From an uncultured Porphyromonadaceae bacterium (GTDB lineage Bacteria > Bacteroidota > Bacteroidia > Bacteroidales > Muribaculaceae): DNA of 64,000 nt. A program made the translations under genes and the position numbers. The notes below the pieces were generated by a model. It was not told the DNA's origin, did not search any database, and saw only the letters and a list, made by a program, of their open reading frames with translations. Each line of letters begins with the position of its first letter. Position 1 is the first letter of the stretch. Location: assembly GCA_937892215.1 (NCBI GenBank), contig CALAVE010000027.1, forward strand, positions 3,020 through 67,019, read 5' to 3'. Below are positions 50,223-59,793 of this stretch, piece after piece.

Positions 50223-50230
50223 TAATTTTG
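50223..50230 (+). promoter_or_regulatory. -7 box for the winged-helix gene
   Basis: TAATTTTG. A short palindrome AAACATGTTT (50242-50251) lies just downstream of the expected start, giving a leader of about 70 nt. Confidence 0.6.
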
Positions 50231-50306
50231 CATCGTGTTTGAAACATGTTTTAATTTAGAACACGAAAAAACACAGACATATTTATTAACTAAATTTATT
50301 ACAATT

Positions 50307-50516
50307 ATGAACGTTGAAACTATTGGACTTTGGGCAGGAGCCGTTTGGAACGCTCTTAACGATGCTGAAGGCGCGCTGGAACTGAAGGGCCTCAAGAAAG
50401 CAACGAAGTTGAAAGAGAAGGAAATCTTCGCAGCTCTTGGTTGGCTTGCCCGCGAGGGAAAAGTTGCCGTTGAAAGCGACGAAGCTGAGAAAGTTGTTGA
50501 TGTGAAGCTGCTTTAA
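50307..50516 (+). CDS. small winged-helix domain protein (DUF2582-like)
   Basis: 69 residues, MNVETIGLWAGAVWNALNDA followed by ALELKGLKKATKLKEKEIFAAL and a C-terminal wing (GWLAREGKVAVESDE). This is the small winged-helix family found as single-domain proteins in Bacteroidetes. The frame is open from 50235, but that would include the predicted transcript start and a non-homologous leader, so the ATG at 50307 is chosen. DNA binding is plausible but unproven; no partner gene is adjacent. Confidence 0.82.
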   Translation: MNVETIGLWAGAVWNALNDAEGALELKGLKKATKLKEKEIFAALGWLAREGKVAVESDEAEKVVDVKLL

Positions 50517-50641
50517 TGCACATCTCTTAAGACAGAAATCAAACTGTAAAAAAAAGAGTCTCAATTTCGCCCAATCAGTTAGAATTGGGTGTAAATGAAA
50601 AAGAGCATAAGGAACGAAATCCCTATGCCCTTCTTTTTTCA

Positions 50642-50680
50642 CCCATATCGGCTACTGGATGCGCCGATAGCCGATATGGG
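50642..50680. terminator. Strong hairpin between convergent genes
   Basis: A perfect 13-bp inverted repeat (CCCATATCGGCTA and TAGCCGATATGGG, loop 13 nt). A weaker GCATA...TATGC hairpin with a T-run (about 50604-50639) sits just before it. Together they probably separate the winged-helix gene and the minus-strand lipoprotein gene. The rest of 50517-50737 holds no gene. Confidence 0.5.
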
Positions 50681-50737
50681 ATTACCAATCACTTATGAGA
50701 TTATTGCTAATCTTAACACGCTATTTGATTCAACTTA

Positions 50738-51640
50738 TCAGAGTTCACCTCCGAGCAGGAGGTAGAGTTTCAGCGTGTTGTAGAACGCCTTGAGTTGAGC
50801 GTCGGTGAGCATACGCACGTGATTCACGCCACGGTCTCCCACGATAGTGGCACGAGCCCAGTTGCAGTGGCTAAGCGCATAGACGAGGTCCTTGTCGGAG
50901 GACTTGAGCGGTTCGTCGCTATTCTCCCAGTACATTCTTTTTCCTTCGCGTCCACGATTAGTCTTGCCCGGCACATACTCATAGTCAAATCCGTCGATGA
51001 GGAATTTGATGCTGCTATACTCCAGAGGGTCGTCGGCATAATACTGAATTCTGAAACGGAGACGTTCAGGTTTGTCGATACCGGTAGTGAAATAGAAGTA
51101 CATATCGTTGTCGGTCTGCGCCATTGACGCGCTACGCGGCATCACACGGCTACCGTTCTGGTTCATTTCCTTCATAAGGTCGTCTTTCTGCTCGGTTACC
51201 GGTTCGTCGATCCAGACCATTGCTTTGGGCACGTCGGGGGTGAAATCATATTCAACAATATCGTAGTTCTTGTTGAGCAGTGAGCGCATAAGGTCCTTGC
51301 CATCGCCTTCGGCCCCAGCCGGGATTGCGAGAGAAGTGCCACGGCACAAAGCCTTATCGCAACAGTTGCACACTTCGCCACAGCAAGCGCATGAGCCACT
51401 TGCGGCAGAGACACGCTTAGCCGTGAGCGTACCGCCCTGAACATGTTCTGACTGCTGTTCGGCAGGTTGTGTGTAATCCACTGTTTGCGGCTGTTGGGGG
51501 CGCAGCCTGTGTATGGGCTGATCCACGTTATCGCCAAAATCATTTCTGTTCACAGAATTTGTATTGCCGGTGCTATTCAGTCCAGCGCTACAACTCATCG
51601 ACAAAATTGCGATGGAAATGTAAATAAAAACACGTTTCAT
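50738..51640 (-). CDS. Cys-rich lipoprotein of unknown function
   Basis: 300 residues. The lipoprotein signal is KRVFIYISIAILSMSCSAG, with the lipidated Cys at 17. After a Gln/Pro-rich linker comes a compact cysteine cluster, GSCACCGEVCNCCDKALCRG (eight Cys), which could bind metal or form disulfides. The C-terminal half (about 120-300) is mixed alpha/beta, including DMYFYFTTGIDKPERLRFRI and SSIKFLIDGFDYEYVPGKT. I recognise no domain. The frame extends to 51727, but the promoter at 51667-51698 rules that start out. Confidence 0.75.
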   Translation of the reverse strand: MKRVFIYISIAILSMSCSAGLNSTGNTNSVNRNDFGDNVDQPIHRLRPQQPQTVDYTQPAEQQSEHVQGGTLTAKRVSAASGSCACCGEVCNCCDKALCRGTSLAIPAGAEGDGKDLMRSLLNKNYDIVEYDFTPDVPKAMVWIDEPVTEQKDDLMKEMNQNGSRVMPRSASMAQTDNDMYFYFTTGIDKPERLRFRIQYYADDPLEYSSIKFLIDGFDYEYVPGKTNRGREGKRMYWENSDEPLKSSDKDLVYALSHCNWARATIVGDRGVNHVRMLTDAQLKAFYNTLKLYLLLGGEL

Positions 51641-51666
51641 TTCTTGATATAATTTTATTTTGAGTA

Positions 51667-51698
51667 CAAAAATAGTGTTTTTTTGTTTGCAAAACAAA
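51667..51698 (-). promoter_or_regulatory. Promoter for the Cys-rich lipoprotein gene
   Basis: On the minus strand TATTTTTG (51667-51674) with TTTG at 51695-51698 (20 bp), 27 nt before the ATG at 51640. Confidence 0.65.
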
Positions 51699-51823
51699 AT
51701 TTTATTAACAAAAACAAATAAAATCAAGTGAAATAATTTTCATTTACACACAAAACAAGTGTACCCGACGAGGCACAACCAACACTAACACAATGACAGC
51801 CAGGTAATTACACAAGTGCTAGT

Positions 51824-54127
51824 TTAGAAGGGGTATCCAATGGCGAGGTGGAAGGCGATGCCGTCCTTGAACTTTGGGATGTTGTAGTATCCGGACTTGC
51901 CTGTATCGTAAGGAGCGTGGATGGCGAAGCCCAGGTCGGCGCGGACCACAATCATCTGCATGTCGAAGCGGAGTCCGACGCCGGTTCCGAGAGCCATATC
52001 CTTGAAGAAACTCTTGGCGGTGAGTTTTCCACCGGGCCTGTACGGGTCGTCGCGCAGAAGCCACACGTTACCGGCATCCACAAAGACGGCCCCCTTGAAA
52101 TAGCTGAAAAGCGGGAACCGGTATTCCCAGTTAGTCTCGAACTTGAATGTACCGGTCTGGTCATAGAACGAATAGACGTCACGCTTAGCCGGAGCATAGC
52201 TACCCGGACCGATGGAGCGCACAGCGAACGCCCGGATAGAGTTTGCGCCGCCGACGTAGAACTGTTCACTGAATGGCACTTCCTCCGAATTGGCATAGGC
52301 ATATGCGGCTCCCACGAACACACGCGCCGCTACACAACTTTCGCCAAGATAGCGTTTCCACACAACCTGTGCCTGCGCCTTAACGAACTGGGAGAAAGGA
52401 GTTCCGAGCATTTTCTTAGTTCCCTTAACGCCGCACACGCGCCAAATACCGGAGAAGAGATTTCCGGCTTCGGCCACACCAGCCGAGAACGTTATATCAT
52501 TAGAGCCGAAAGACTTGTCATAGGTGTAGTTATACTGCATCATGGGTATGAACACGTTGCTGAAACTAAGAGCCAGCGCGGGGTTAGATGAGATAGCCTC
52601 GACGAACTTATCCGTCTGACTGAGCAGTTTGGTATAAGTGAGTTTGAACGGAGTGAACTCATTAAGCGAATGTTTGTTGGCATGCCATTCCCAGGAGATT
52701 TTGCCGCCGAGTTTCATCATCTTGAAGTAGTTAGGACGGTTAAGAATGCTCCCGCTGATGGAGAAACGCGTCCAGTTGACATACCGCCGAGAGCGATCAA
52801 CGAACGACGGGGCGAGCAGGCGCTGTAACGCAAGAGAAATCTCGCCACCAAACTCGTAAGAATTTGTGCTTCCGCCGCCACTGCCCCCCTTAGCCGTAAG
52901 CCACTCGTAACCGGCACGAACTTTTGCAGAAAGCTGCTCTCCCCCGCCCCACACATTCTTGTGTGAGATACCGAGGTCAACTCCCGGGCCGATATAACTA
53001 TTAGACTTGGACGTGGCCTGCACCTCGAACTTAACCTCATAGGGCGCATCAAGTTTGCATGAAATCATAAGATTCATCAGCCGCTTTCCATCGGCATTGA
53101 CACTATCGAGCGGCACTGCCTGCATATCAATGTCGCTGAAGACGCCTGTGCGAGAGAGGAGCATCTGCATCCGGTCCATGCTGCTCACCCTAAACGGGCG
53201 CCCTTTCCGCCACATGATATTGCGTGCAATCAGGCTGTTTTTCACATGAACCGGTTCCATTCGCACCACGGTGCAGTTTTTCAAATACACCGTATCGGGG
53301 ACAGTCTGCTCTGCTGACCCCCTCACTGTTACCCACACATCATTAGCGACAAACTGCTCGTGGGCCTCAGGCGGAAGGCCCGGCACCTCCACCATTTGGA
53401 GAGCGATTTGTCCTTTTCGTTCCACACTATCGGCACGATATTCGATGTATTCAGGTCGGTAGTAATAATAGCCCCTATCACGGAGAGAATTAGCGATGTT
53501 TATTCTAACCGAGTTCAGTGAGTCCAGACAATATCGACTCCCCGGCTTGAAATAACTGTCGGCAATAGCCACCGAATCGATGAGGTGAGTGAGATGAGTG
53601 CTGTCTTCGAGATACATCACGCGGCTGATTCTGTAAGGCTCCTTTACATGGACGTCATAACTGATTTTCGCCATTTTCTGAGTGGAGTCCTTGTAATGCA
53701 GTTCATAACTTGCCTCCGAGTCGAAGTAACCGTTGTCCTGCAATAGCGTGTTAATCATCTGCACGCGCGTGTCGGGGCGTACGCGGCTGATGAGCACAGG
53801 ATAAGAGACAAGTTTTTTATAGAGCCAACCTTTCAGCCCCTTAGCCTTGCTGTCCCAGTGATTATAGACCCAGAGGCCGATGGGGAAAGGCGTGCGGTAG
53901 TACGGAGAATAGAGCGGATTATTGGGCTTAACGTTTATAGCGGAGAAAATCTGGTCTTTCACCGAGCTTTCAATCTGAGTGGAATCGCTGGTGTAGCTGA
54001 GCTTCTTCACGCCCGTATAGAGCGTTTCGCCCGGTCGCAACTTACTGGTAGTGGAGCAAGCCGCCAGCAGCAATGGCACTGCCAGCACAGCCATGAGGCG
54101 CATTAATATGTGGTTTCGCTTAATCAT
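51824..54127 (-). CDS. tamL: TamL-type BamA-family outer membrane lipoprotein
   Basis: 767 residues. The lipobox LLLAAC puts a lipid-anchored Cys at the N-terminus, a feature of the Bacteroidetes TamL form. POTRA-like repeats follow (about 30-340), including a GYYYYRPEYIEYR strand. The C-terminal 16-stranded barrel carries the conserved FYVGGANSIRAFAVRSIGPG loop and GTGVGLRFDMQMIVVRADLGFA, ending YPF. With TamB it is thought to move lipids or assemble outer-membrane proteins. It overlaps tamB by 8 bp, so the two are translationally coupled. Confidence 0.9.
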   Translation of the reverse strand: MIKRNHILMRLMAVLAVPLLLAACSTTSKLRPGETLYTGVKKLSYTSDSTQIESSVKDQIFSAINVKPNNPLYSPYYRTPFPIGLWVYNHWDSKAKGLKGWLYKKLVSYPVLISRVRPDTRVQMINTLLQDNGYFDSEASYELHYKDSTQKMAKISYDVHVKEPYRISRVMYLEDSTHLTHLIDSVAIADSYFKPGSRYCLDSLNSVRINIANSLRDRGYYYYRPEYIEYRADSVERKGQIALQMVEVPGLPPEAHEQFVANDVWVTVRGSAEQTVPDTVYLKNCTVVRMEPVHVKNSLIARNIMWRKGRPFRVSSMDRMQMLLSRTGVFSDIDMQAVPLDSVNADGKRLMNLMISCKLDAPYEVKFEVQATSKSNSYIGPGVDLGISHKNVWGGGEQLSAKVRAGYEWLTAKGGSGGGSTNSYEFGGEISLALQRLLAPSFVDRSRRYVNWTRFSISGSILNRPNYFKMMKLGGKISWEWHANKHSLNEFTPFKLTYTKLLSQTDKFVEAISSNPALALSFSNVFIPMMQYNYTYDKSFGSNDITFSAGVAEAGNLFSGIWRVCGVKGTKKMLGTPFSQFVKAQAQVVWKRYLGESCVAARVFVGAAYAYANSEEVPFSEQFYVGGANSIRAFAVRSIGPGSYAPAKRDVYSFYDQTGTFKFETNWEYRFPLFSYFKGAVFVDAGNVWLLRDDPYRPGGKLTAKSFFKDMALGTGVGLRFDMQMIVVRADLGFAIHAPYDTGKSGYYNIPKFKDGIAFHLAIGYPF

Positions 54128-57100
54128 TATTTGCTGCCTTTTTCACATCAATAGAATCGTTACGCACAGGCATCGCCATCAGAGCCGAGTCGGAGACAGC
54201 GGAAGGTTCGGGCTGAGGTTGCGGCTTAGGGTTGCGTCTGAAGATATGCCTGAGGTCGTACAATTTTCGCTTAATCACGTAGCCCACACCGGTGGTGGTA
54301 ATCTGCCCTTCGAGCACACTTTCATAACCGGTGTGCCGGAAGAGGTGCACGTATTGGTTTCCGGAGTCGGAGAGATAGTACTCAAAAGAGATGTCGTTAA
54401 TGAGGTTCTGCGAGAAGTTCACCTCACTGGAAGCATCGGTACTATACTCACCGCCGACAACAATCTTGAAGCGGTCGTTGAAGAGAGACTTAGACAAGCG
54501 GTAGGAGTAGCTGGTCTCTGTTTTGGAACGCCCGTTGGTTCCCGCCTCGTACTGATTAATTCCGAAGTTAAGGTCAATGCCCTTGAGCGACTTCGCCGCC
54601 CAGCTGTTGAGTTGCGAAGCGAGGAAGGAGTTGAGCGCGCCTGAAGTGCTGAACCCACTGGCGCTACTCTCGTTCACGCCCTTATAGGAGCCATAGAGCA
54701 ACATATTCATAGCGGCTGTGGAGCGTTGCTGCTCAGTCATGGTCTGGAGGTCGTTAGCCACAGACGCGTCATTGCCGGCTTCAAGGTCGAACTTCAGGTC
54801 CATGTTGCTGAGCGTGTTTCCCACATTCATCTTTATGATGAAATCCACGAGTCGAGAGCCACCGTCGCTGTTAGCGACGCTGGTACGCTTTTTCTCGAAG
54901 CCACTCACATGGAGTTGCGGATTCATCAGCGCTCCGGTCCACTCGATGTAACTACCCTGGTCGAACTCAAAGTTCACAGTGGAAATCACCGGCGGAGAAT
55001 ATCTCACCTTTCCACTCTCCACGATGAGGCGTCCCACCAGATTATCTTTACCGGCAAAATCAATGGTGTACTTCAGCGAACCATTTCCCACGATACTGAG
55101 ATAGTCATTTCCGTCTTCGGACAGATAAGCATTGAGTTTTGCGCCCTCTTCAATCCGGACATTAGCCTGAACGTCCATAGCGGTGCTGGTGGTGACCACT
55201 TCTTCAGCAGCCATGGCCGTGGTGGTATCATTCATATTGACGAACGTGACCATATCCCTCATGCTCGTATTGGTGACAGTGGAGATGTCCTCCTTGAGCA
55301 CATAAGTGATGTTGGAGGTGGGGAGCAGAGCCACGTCGGCATTCACTTTTAAGGACTTGCCGTTGCCCTTAACAGAAGCCGTGAGGTCAACAAATCCCTT
55401 ACCGAAAACCTCGCTGATGCGACGCTGCTCACTGCCGACGAACTGCACGTTACGTCCCGCAAGACGGATGTCGATGAGCATATTGCTCAGGTCGCTGATA
55501 TCGACAGAGCCATTCATATTAACTCGGTTATCATTGATGCCGATTATACCCAAATCAGAGAATTTGATTACACTGTTCTCCATAGGAATCCTCGTCTGGG
55601 AGAGACGCAGTTGGCTGCCGTATCGAGGCAGATAGACGGCGGCGGAGTCGGGCTCGATGTAGCCGTTAAGTACAGGTTTATCCATGGAGCCGGTAACCGC
55701 CAAGTCGCCATTGACATAACCGCGCAGCCGAATGAGGCGTCCGGGTATGAAGGGGCTGACCTTGCTAAGCGGGAATCGGTCCATTTTCAGGGTCACATTC
55801 ATGGGATTTTCCAGAGTGGAATCGTTCAGCACGCCATAGGCAAAAGCCACCTTGGCACCATTGAGTTCCATATCGGCATTGACGTTAACACTGCCCCTAT
55901 CGGGGTCGAAGGTAAGTTTAGACATCAGGGCGATGTTGCCAATCTTGCGACGCTCATACTTAAAGTCGCTGAGATTGACCTTACCGTCGCCCCAAACAGA
56001 CTTTCCATCGTAGGTGAGCATAATGTCGGCATCAGCCCTACCCTTGATTTCCGGGACAAACGGCAGCATCTGCGCCCACTCTTGTAGCAGAAGATTTTCG
56101 ATTTGGAGCCGCACGTCGTCACGTCCACGTGCCTCATTAGGGACGGTGGTTATTGCCACGACACTGGAGTCGCTCCGCAGGCGCAGATTAGCGTTCATAT
56201 CGAAATTCTGATAGTTGACATTCATGTAGTTACCCTCATTAACGCTCCACTTTCGATAGCCAATAATAGGTTCCTTGGGGAACAGGCGCACGTCGATCAT
56301 ATCCTTGTCGAGGCGGGCATTCAATCCAAGGCGATATCCCTGCTCGCCACGGATATTTCGCTGCTCCACGAGGAAGTCAACGACAGAGCCGAGCACACCG
56401 CCATGCACATCGACAGTGGCAAACTCGTCCCAAGTCCCGGGGCGATTGCCCATGTGCGCTTCGAAGGCCAGATATTTATTCTTGTACTCATTGGCATGGA
56501 AGGTGAGTGTGTCGATTTGCGTGGTGCCCACACGGAGGGCATTGACCACGGCATCGGCATTGATTGTGGAATCGTTTCTCATTTGCAGAGAAGCGTCCTT
56601 GAAGTCCAAGTCGTACTTGCGTGCAAACCGCTGTGCGAGGCCATTGTAGCCCATGTTCAAAGACAGGTCAAACGGCGGTAGCGCCTGCTGGAGAGTGTCG
56701 ATGTTAATCCACTTCTTGCTGAACTGCATCATGGCGATGTCGGCACTGCGGCTGAAACGCGTGAGCAAAGTGTCGAGTCCACAAGCCGAGGAGAAGCGCA
56801 ACTGCGTGTCCTCGTTGTCGAGCGTGGCATGAACAGAGGAGTTGTCGGAAAAGAACGACGCCTGAGCCGAGTTAGTAAAGAACTCGTCGCCGTTGAGGTG
56901 CCAATTCATGTTAGTGACATTCACCTTAACATCGTTGTTCATGGTCTTGAGGTTCACCACACCGTCGGCGCTGAGGTTCATACGTCCGTAACATTCACCG
57001 TCATAAAGTTTCAGAGCCCCGAGGTTAAGGTCTTTAATAGCGCCTTCGGCCATGAAGCGGTACTCATCGCCGCTGACTGAGCCGGAGAAGTCAACATCGA

Positions 57101-58976
57101 GGTCACAGTTCTTGTTGTAGGAGCGCAGAGTGCCACGGGCGGCGCCGCCGTTGAGTCGGACATCGGCGTAAAGGTCGCGGTAGATAGCATTGTTGTAGCC
57201 CACGCTGCTCATGTCCACACGGGCATCGATGGCGGTACCGGGTTGAGATATATCGAAGCCATTGCCCTCAAATTGCACATGGCCTGTGAGTTCGCCAATT
57301 CCCATCTTGGGAAGGAAACGCTGAACGGGAAAGGAGTTGAGAGTAGCATCCAACTTATACCGCTGCGAGTTGCCGTTGAAGCGGCCGTCGGCGAGCAGTT
57401 CGCCAGAGGCGAGCCTGACACGTCCCGCGCCACTATACTCACCGCCTCCGAAACCGGCGTGGCCGGTGAGAGACATGGGCGGAATGTCAACCTGGTCGCG
57501 CATAGCCTTGTCCATTAGCGTGGGTTTCACGAAGGCGACGTTAGCGATATCCACATCGAAAGCGACGTCGCCACCCAGACGGTCCATATCCATCACGTTA
57601 AAGAGGTCGCCTCTGATTTTGGCTTGGGCGCATCCAGGCAAGTCGGCCACGAGATTGTCGATATGCATCTGCCGCGGAGTACCGCTCATAACACCGTGAA
57701 CCGAAAGCGGCCGGTGCTGAGGCACATTGTCGAGCATAGGCAACAAGCCCGGCATGGCCATAGTCACCTCCTGGAGCGCGATGTTCATGTCCGTTTTGAG
57801 GCTGGCACGTCCGGTGGAGTTACCGGCATCGAGGAAAGAATTGTTGAGATAAGCGTCGAGTGTCAGGTGGCTCATCATGGTCTTGAGCTCCACGCCACGA
57901 GCCGTGATACTATTCTCATCCAGAGCCACATACCCCTTACCGCTGCGGAGTTCCAACCCACAACGCTCACGAGCCGTGAGGTTGCGGATGCTCAGAGCAG
58001 TCTTAACGCCCTCGTTGCTGAGGCTGTCAATCTCAATGTTCACGCCGGAGACTGCCAGATGTTCCATATCCAGTCCCGAAGCCGGCGACTTGCCGGAAAG
58101 GGCATAGACGGCGCTACTGCCGGTAAGGCTCAGATGGCCACCAGTGACGTGCCACGGAAGCGAGTCGGCCGACTCATAATGGACGTCGCTAACCGGCGGA
58201 TGCTCGTCATCGTAACGCTTAGCCACGGCAGCAGAGGGATAAAAGTAACGGCAGTCCACGCTGTCGATGGCAAGTGTGGTGATGTCCACAATCTTATCGC
58301 CGGTGTCAACCACTCCCCCATTGAGTTCGGCACGGGCCAAATGAGTGGAAAGACGCTCAATAACGGGCATCATCTGCATTTCATAATTGATATCCTCAAT
58401 GGCGATTTTACCCAGCTGGATGTGCCACGGCGCAGTGGTGGCCGTGTCAGGTTCCTCAATGACTTTGTAGGAGAGATAATCGAGCGACACATCGCCGCCA
58501 CGAATCAGGCCGTCGCCCACGGTGACAGCATTGCGGTTCAGGTCAACGCCTATCTCTTTAACCAGGGCATAGTCAACGCGCGCCTTGAGATGCAAAGAAG
58601 AGTCCTCGGCGTGCATTTTGTAATAAGCGCGTGTGAGTTCGGCTTCATCCACCTGCACCTGCAACTTGAGCAGCGGCATAAATGCCACGCCGGCCGTAAG
58701 ATTGTCGGCAAGGAGCATGGTATCGCGCTGCTCGTCGAGGATGCGGACACCGTCCACGCTCACGTCGAGAGGAAACTTAATGAGAATCCTGTCAATGCTG
58801 AAGTCCATACCAGTCTCGCGTCCGGCCCACTCGCAGGCATAGTTTTTGACCACGTTCTGAACCCAGGGGATATAGAGCGACAGAGGCAGCAAGACTACTA
58901 CCGCAAGCAGAACGCCGAGCGTCCAGCCCACGATTTTCATCACCTTGCGGTCTTTCTTTTTCTCTGTGTCGGCCAT
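54120..58976 (-). CDS. tamB: TamB-type translocation/assembly module protein (DUF490)
   Basis: 1618 residues. One N-terminal membrane helix (about 14-36, IVGWTLGVLLAVVVLLPLSLYI) anchors it in the inner membrane. A long beta-taco body follows, built of repeated amphipathic strands, spanning the periplasm. The C-terminal DUF490 region (about 1270-1560) has RLIVESGKVRYSPPVISTVN, SASGFSTSGALNSFLASQLN and a final STDASSEVNFSQNLIND-type barrel-contact segment. TamB-like proteins form lipid bridges to the outer membrane and work with TamA/TamL. Transcription starts at 59007-59014. Confidence 0.92.
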   Translation of the reverse strand: MADTEKKKDRKVMKIVGWTLGVLLAVVVLLPLSLYIPWVQNVVKNYACEWAGRETGMDFSIDRILIKFPLDVSVDGVRILDEQRDTMLLADNLTAGVAFMPLLKLQVQVDEAELTRAYYKMHAEDSSLHLKARVDYALVKEIGVDLNRNAVTVGDGLIRGGDVSLDYLSYKVIEEPDTATTAPWHIQLGKIAIEDINYEMQMMPVIERLSTHLARAELNGGVVDTGDKIVDITTLAIDSVDCRYFYPSAAVAKRYDDEHPPVSDVHYESADSLPWHVTGGHLSLTGSSAVYALSGKSPASGLDMEHLAVSGVNIEIDSLSNEGVKTALSIRNLTARERCGLELRSGKGYVALDENSITARGVELKTMMSHLTLDAYLNNSFLDAGNSTGRASLKTDMNIALQEVTMAMPGLLPMLDNVPQHRPLSVHGVMSGTPRQMHIDNLVADLPGCAQAKIRGDLFNVMDMDRLGGDVAFDVDIANVAFVKPTLMDKAMRDQVDIPPMSLTGHAGFGGGEYSGAGRVRLASGELLADGRFNGNSQRYKLDATLNSFPVQRFLPKMGIGELTGHVQFEGNGFDISQPGTAIDARVDMSSVGYNNAIYRDLYADVRLNGGAARGTLRSYNKNCDLDVDFSGSVSGDEYRFMAEGAIKDLNLGALKLYDGECYGRMNLSADGVVNLKTMNNDVKVNVTNMNWHLNGDEFFTNSAQASFFSDNSSVHATLDNEDTQLRFSSACGLDTLLTRFSRSADIAMMQFSKKWINIDTLQQALPPFDLSLNMGYNGLAQRFARKYDLDFKDASLQMRNDSTINADAVVNALRVGTTQIDTLTFHANEYKNKYLAFEAHMGNRPGTWDEFATVDVHGGVLGSVVDFLVEQRNIRGEQGYRLGLNARLDKDMIDVRLFPKEPIIGYRKWSVNEGNYMNVNYQNFDMNANLRLRSDSSVVAITTVPNEARGRDDVRLQIENLLLQEWAQMLPFVPEIKGRADADIMLTYDGKSVWGDGKVNLSDFKYERRKIGNIALMSKLTFDPDRGSVNVNADMELNGAKVAFAYGVLNDSTLENPMNVTLKMDRFPLSKVSPFIPGRLIRLRGYVNGDLAVTGSMDKPVLNGYIEPDSAAVYLPRYGSQLRLSQTRIPMENSVIKFSDLGIIGINDNRVNMNGSVDISDLSNMLIDIRLAGRNVQFVGSEQRRISEVFGKGFVDLTASVKGNGKSLKVNADVALLPTSNITYVLKEDISTVTNTSMRDMVTFVNMNDTTTAMAAEEVVTTSTAMDVQANVRIEEGAKLNAYLSEDGNDYLSIVGNGSLKYTIDFAGKDNLVGRLIVESGKVRYSPPVISTVNFEFDQGSYIEWTGALMNPQLHVSGFEKKRTSVANSDGGSRLVDFIIKMNVGNTLSNMDLKFDLEAGNDASVANDLQTMTEQQRSTAAMNMLLYGSYKGVNESSASGFSTSGALNSFLASQLNSWAAKSLKGIDLNFGINQYEAGTNGRSKTETSYSYRLSKSLFNDRFKIVVGGEYSTDASSEVNFSQNLINDISFEYYLSDSGNQYVHLFRHTGYESVLEGQITTTGVGYVIKRKLYDLRHIFRRNPKPQPQPEPSAVSDSALMAMPVRNDSIDVKKAANND

Positions 58977-59006
58977 GCCTAATTACGCTAAAATACGAAA
59001 AACCTA

Positions 59007-59014
59007 CAAATATA
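59007..59014 (-). promoter_or_regulatory. -7 box for tamB-tamL
   Basis: CAAATATA on the plus strand reads TATATTTG on the minus strand, 31 nt before the tamB ATG. The remaining part of this 300-bp gap holds the transposase leader hairpin. Confidence 0.6.
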
Positions 59015-59096
59015 GCAAATATTTTAGAACCACGCATTCCGGAGCGTGATTTTTCAGCCAAACAGAGCAATATGTCCTAAATAATTTTTGAAAAAA

Positions 59097-59172
59097 ATCA
59101 AAGGAGGTTGACCGGAAAGTAGAAAAATACTACTTTCGTAGTGACGACCAAATCACTTCAACTTCCTTTGAT
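59097..59172 (+). repeat. Inverted repeat ending at the transposase start codon
   Basis: ATCAAAGGAGGTTGA (59097-59111) pairs with TCAACTTCCTTTGAT (59158-59172), one G-T wobble in 15. The right arm ends exactly at the ATG at 59173. A second small hairpin, ACTAC-TTTC-GTAGT (about 59129-59142), lies inside. Confidence 0.6.
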
Positions 59173-59310
59173 ATGGCAAAAATAACACTATTTTCTCAAG
59201 TAATCGGCAAATTGCCGAAAGAAATCATCAGAAAAATAATCAGGACTGCAGGCACAGAGTTGTCTAAAAGACAAAGATTATTCCAGTTTCTTTATATCGA
59301 AGAACATTAA
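59173..59310 (+). pseudogene. 5' remnant of an IS4-family transposase (DUF4372 N-terminal domain)
   Basis: The start MAKITLFSQVIGKLPKEIIR is the distinctive N-terminus of Bacteroidetes IS4-type transposases. The match ends after about 35 residues, and the frame stops at 59310 after running into the 3' end of the opposite acetyltransferase gene. The DDE catalytic domain is absent and the right end is lost. It marks the left border of the AT-rich island. Confidence 0.7.
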
Positions 59311-59790
59311 TCGAGTTGTATCGCCTTCTTCTTTCTGACTTAACAATTTAAATCCATTTTTCTCATAGAATGGTATGGCTGAGAGATATGCATCTACTGT
59401 AATGAAGCGAAACGCAGAACGACTTTGCTCATTATACAAGAAATCTTTTATCAAGTCCATCAACTGCGTTCCAACATTCTGACCTCTATAGTTGACTGAC
59501 ACAGCAAAGCGACCAATCTTGATTGATGGATAACTGCGAAAACGTTTGTTTTCAGGAAAACTGTCTTTGATTTTCTTCCAACGGCTATTGGTGACTTCTA
59601 ACCTACTAACCTTGTCGTTCAGCAAACAAAAGTATGCAGCAATTTCACCCTCGTCTTCGAGAACAAAGGTGTTGGCAATTCGCTTCTCTGAAAAATGCTT
59701 AGCATCTTGGAGAAGGAATTCATTAAGGTCGCTGTCACCACAGTCAAAACCTTTTATTTCATATTCAGGCGTAAGCGCAACTACTCTCAT
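59278..59790 (-). CDS. GNAT acetyltransferase, probable toxin (TacT/AtaT-like)
   Basis: 170 residues of a GNAT fold. The N-terminal FDCGDSDLNEFLLQDA is characteristic of toxin-type GNATs that acetylate aminoacyl-tRNA. The acetyl-CoA binding loop IGRFAVSVNYRGQNVGTQLM contains the RxxGxG/A pattern (RGQNVG). GFKLLSQKEE and RLMFFDIK end the fold. It starts 3 bp after a 56-residue upstream gene, an antitoxin-like arrangement. Ordinary acetyltransferases of the same fold exist, so the toxin role is inferred from context and motif. Confidence 0.82.
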   Translation of the reverse strand: MRVVALTPEYEIKGFDCGDSDLNEFLLQDAKHFSEKRIANTFVLEDEGEIAAYFCLLNDKVSRLEVTNSRWKKIKDSFPENKRFRSYPSIKIGRFAVSVNYRGQNVGTQLMDLIKDFLYNEQSRSAFRFITVDAYLSAIPFYEKNGFKLLSQKEEGDTTRLMFFDIKKLE

Positions 59791-59793
59791 TGA

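Noticed and set aside
57624..58982. 452-residue plus-strand frame opposite tamB
   Set aside because: A long chance frame opposite a 1618-residue TamB gene with a membrane anchor and the DUF490 end; no start signal or family.
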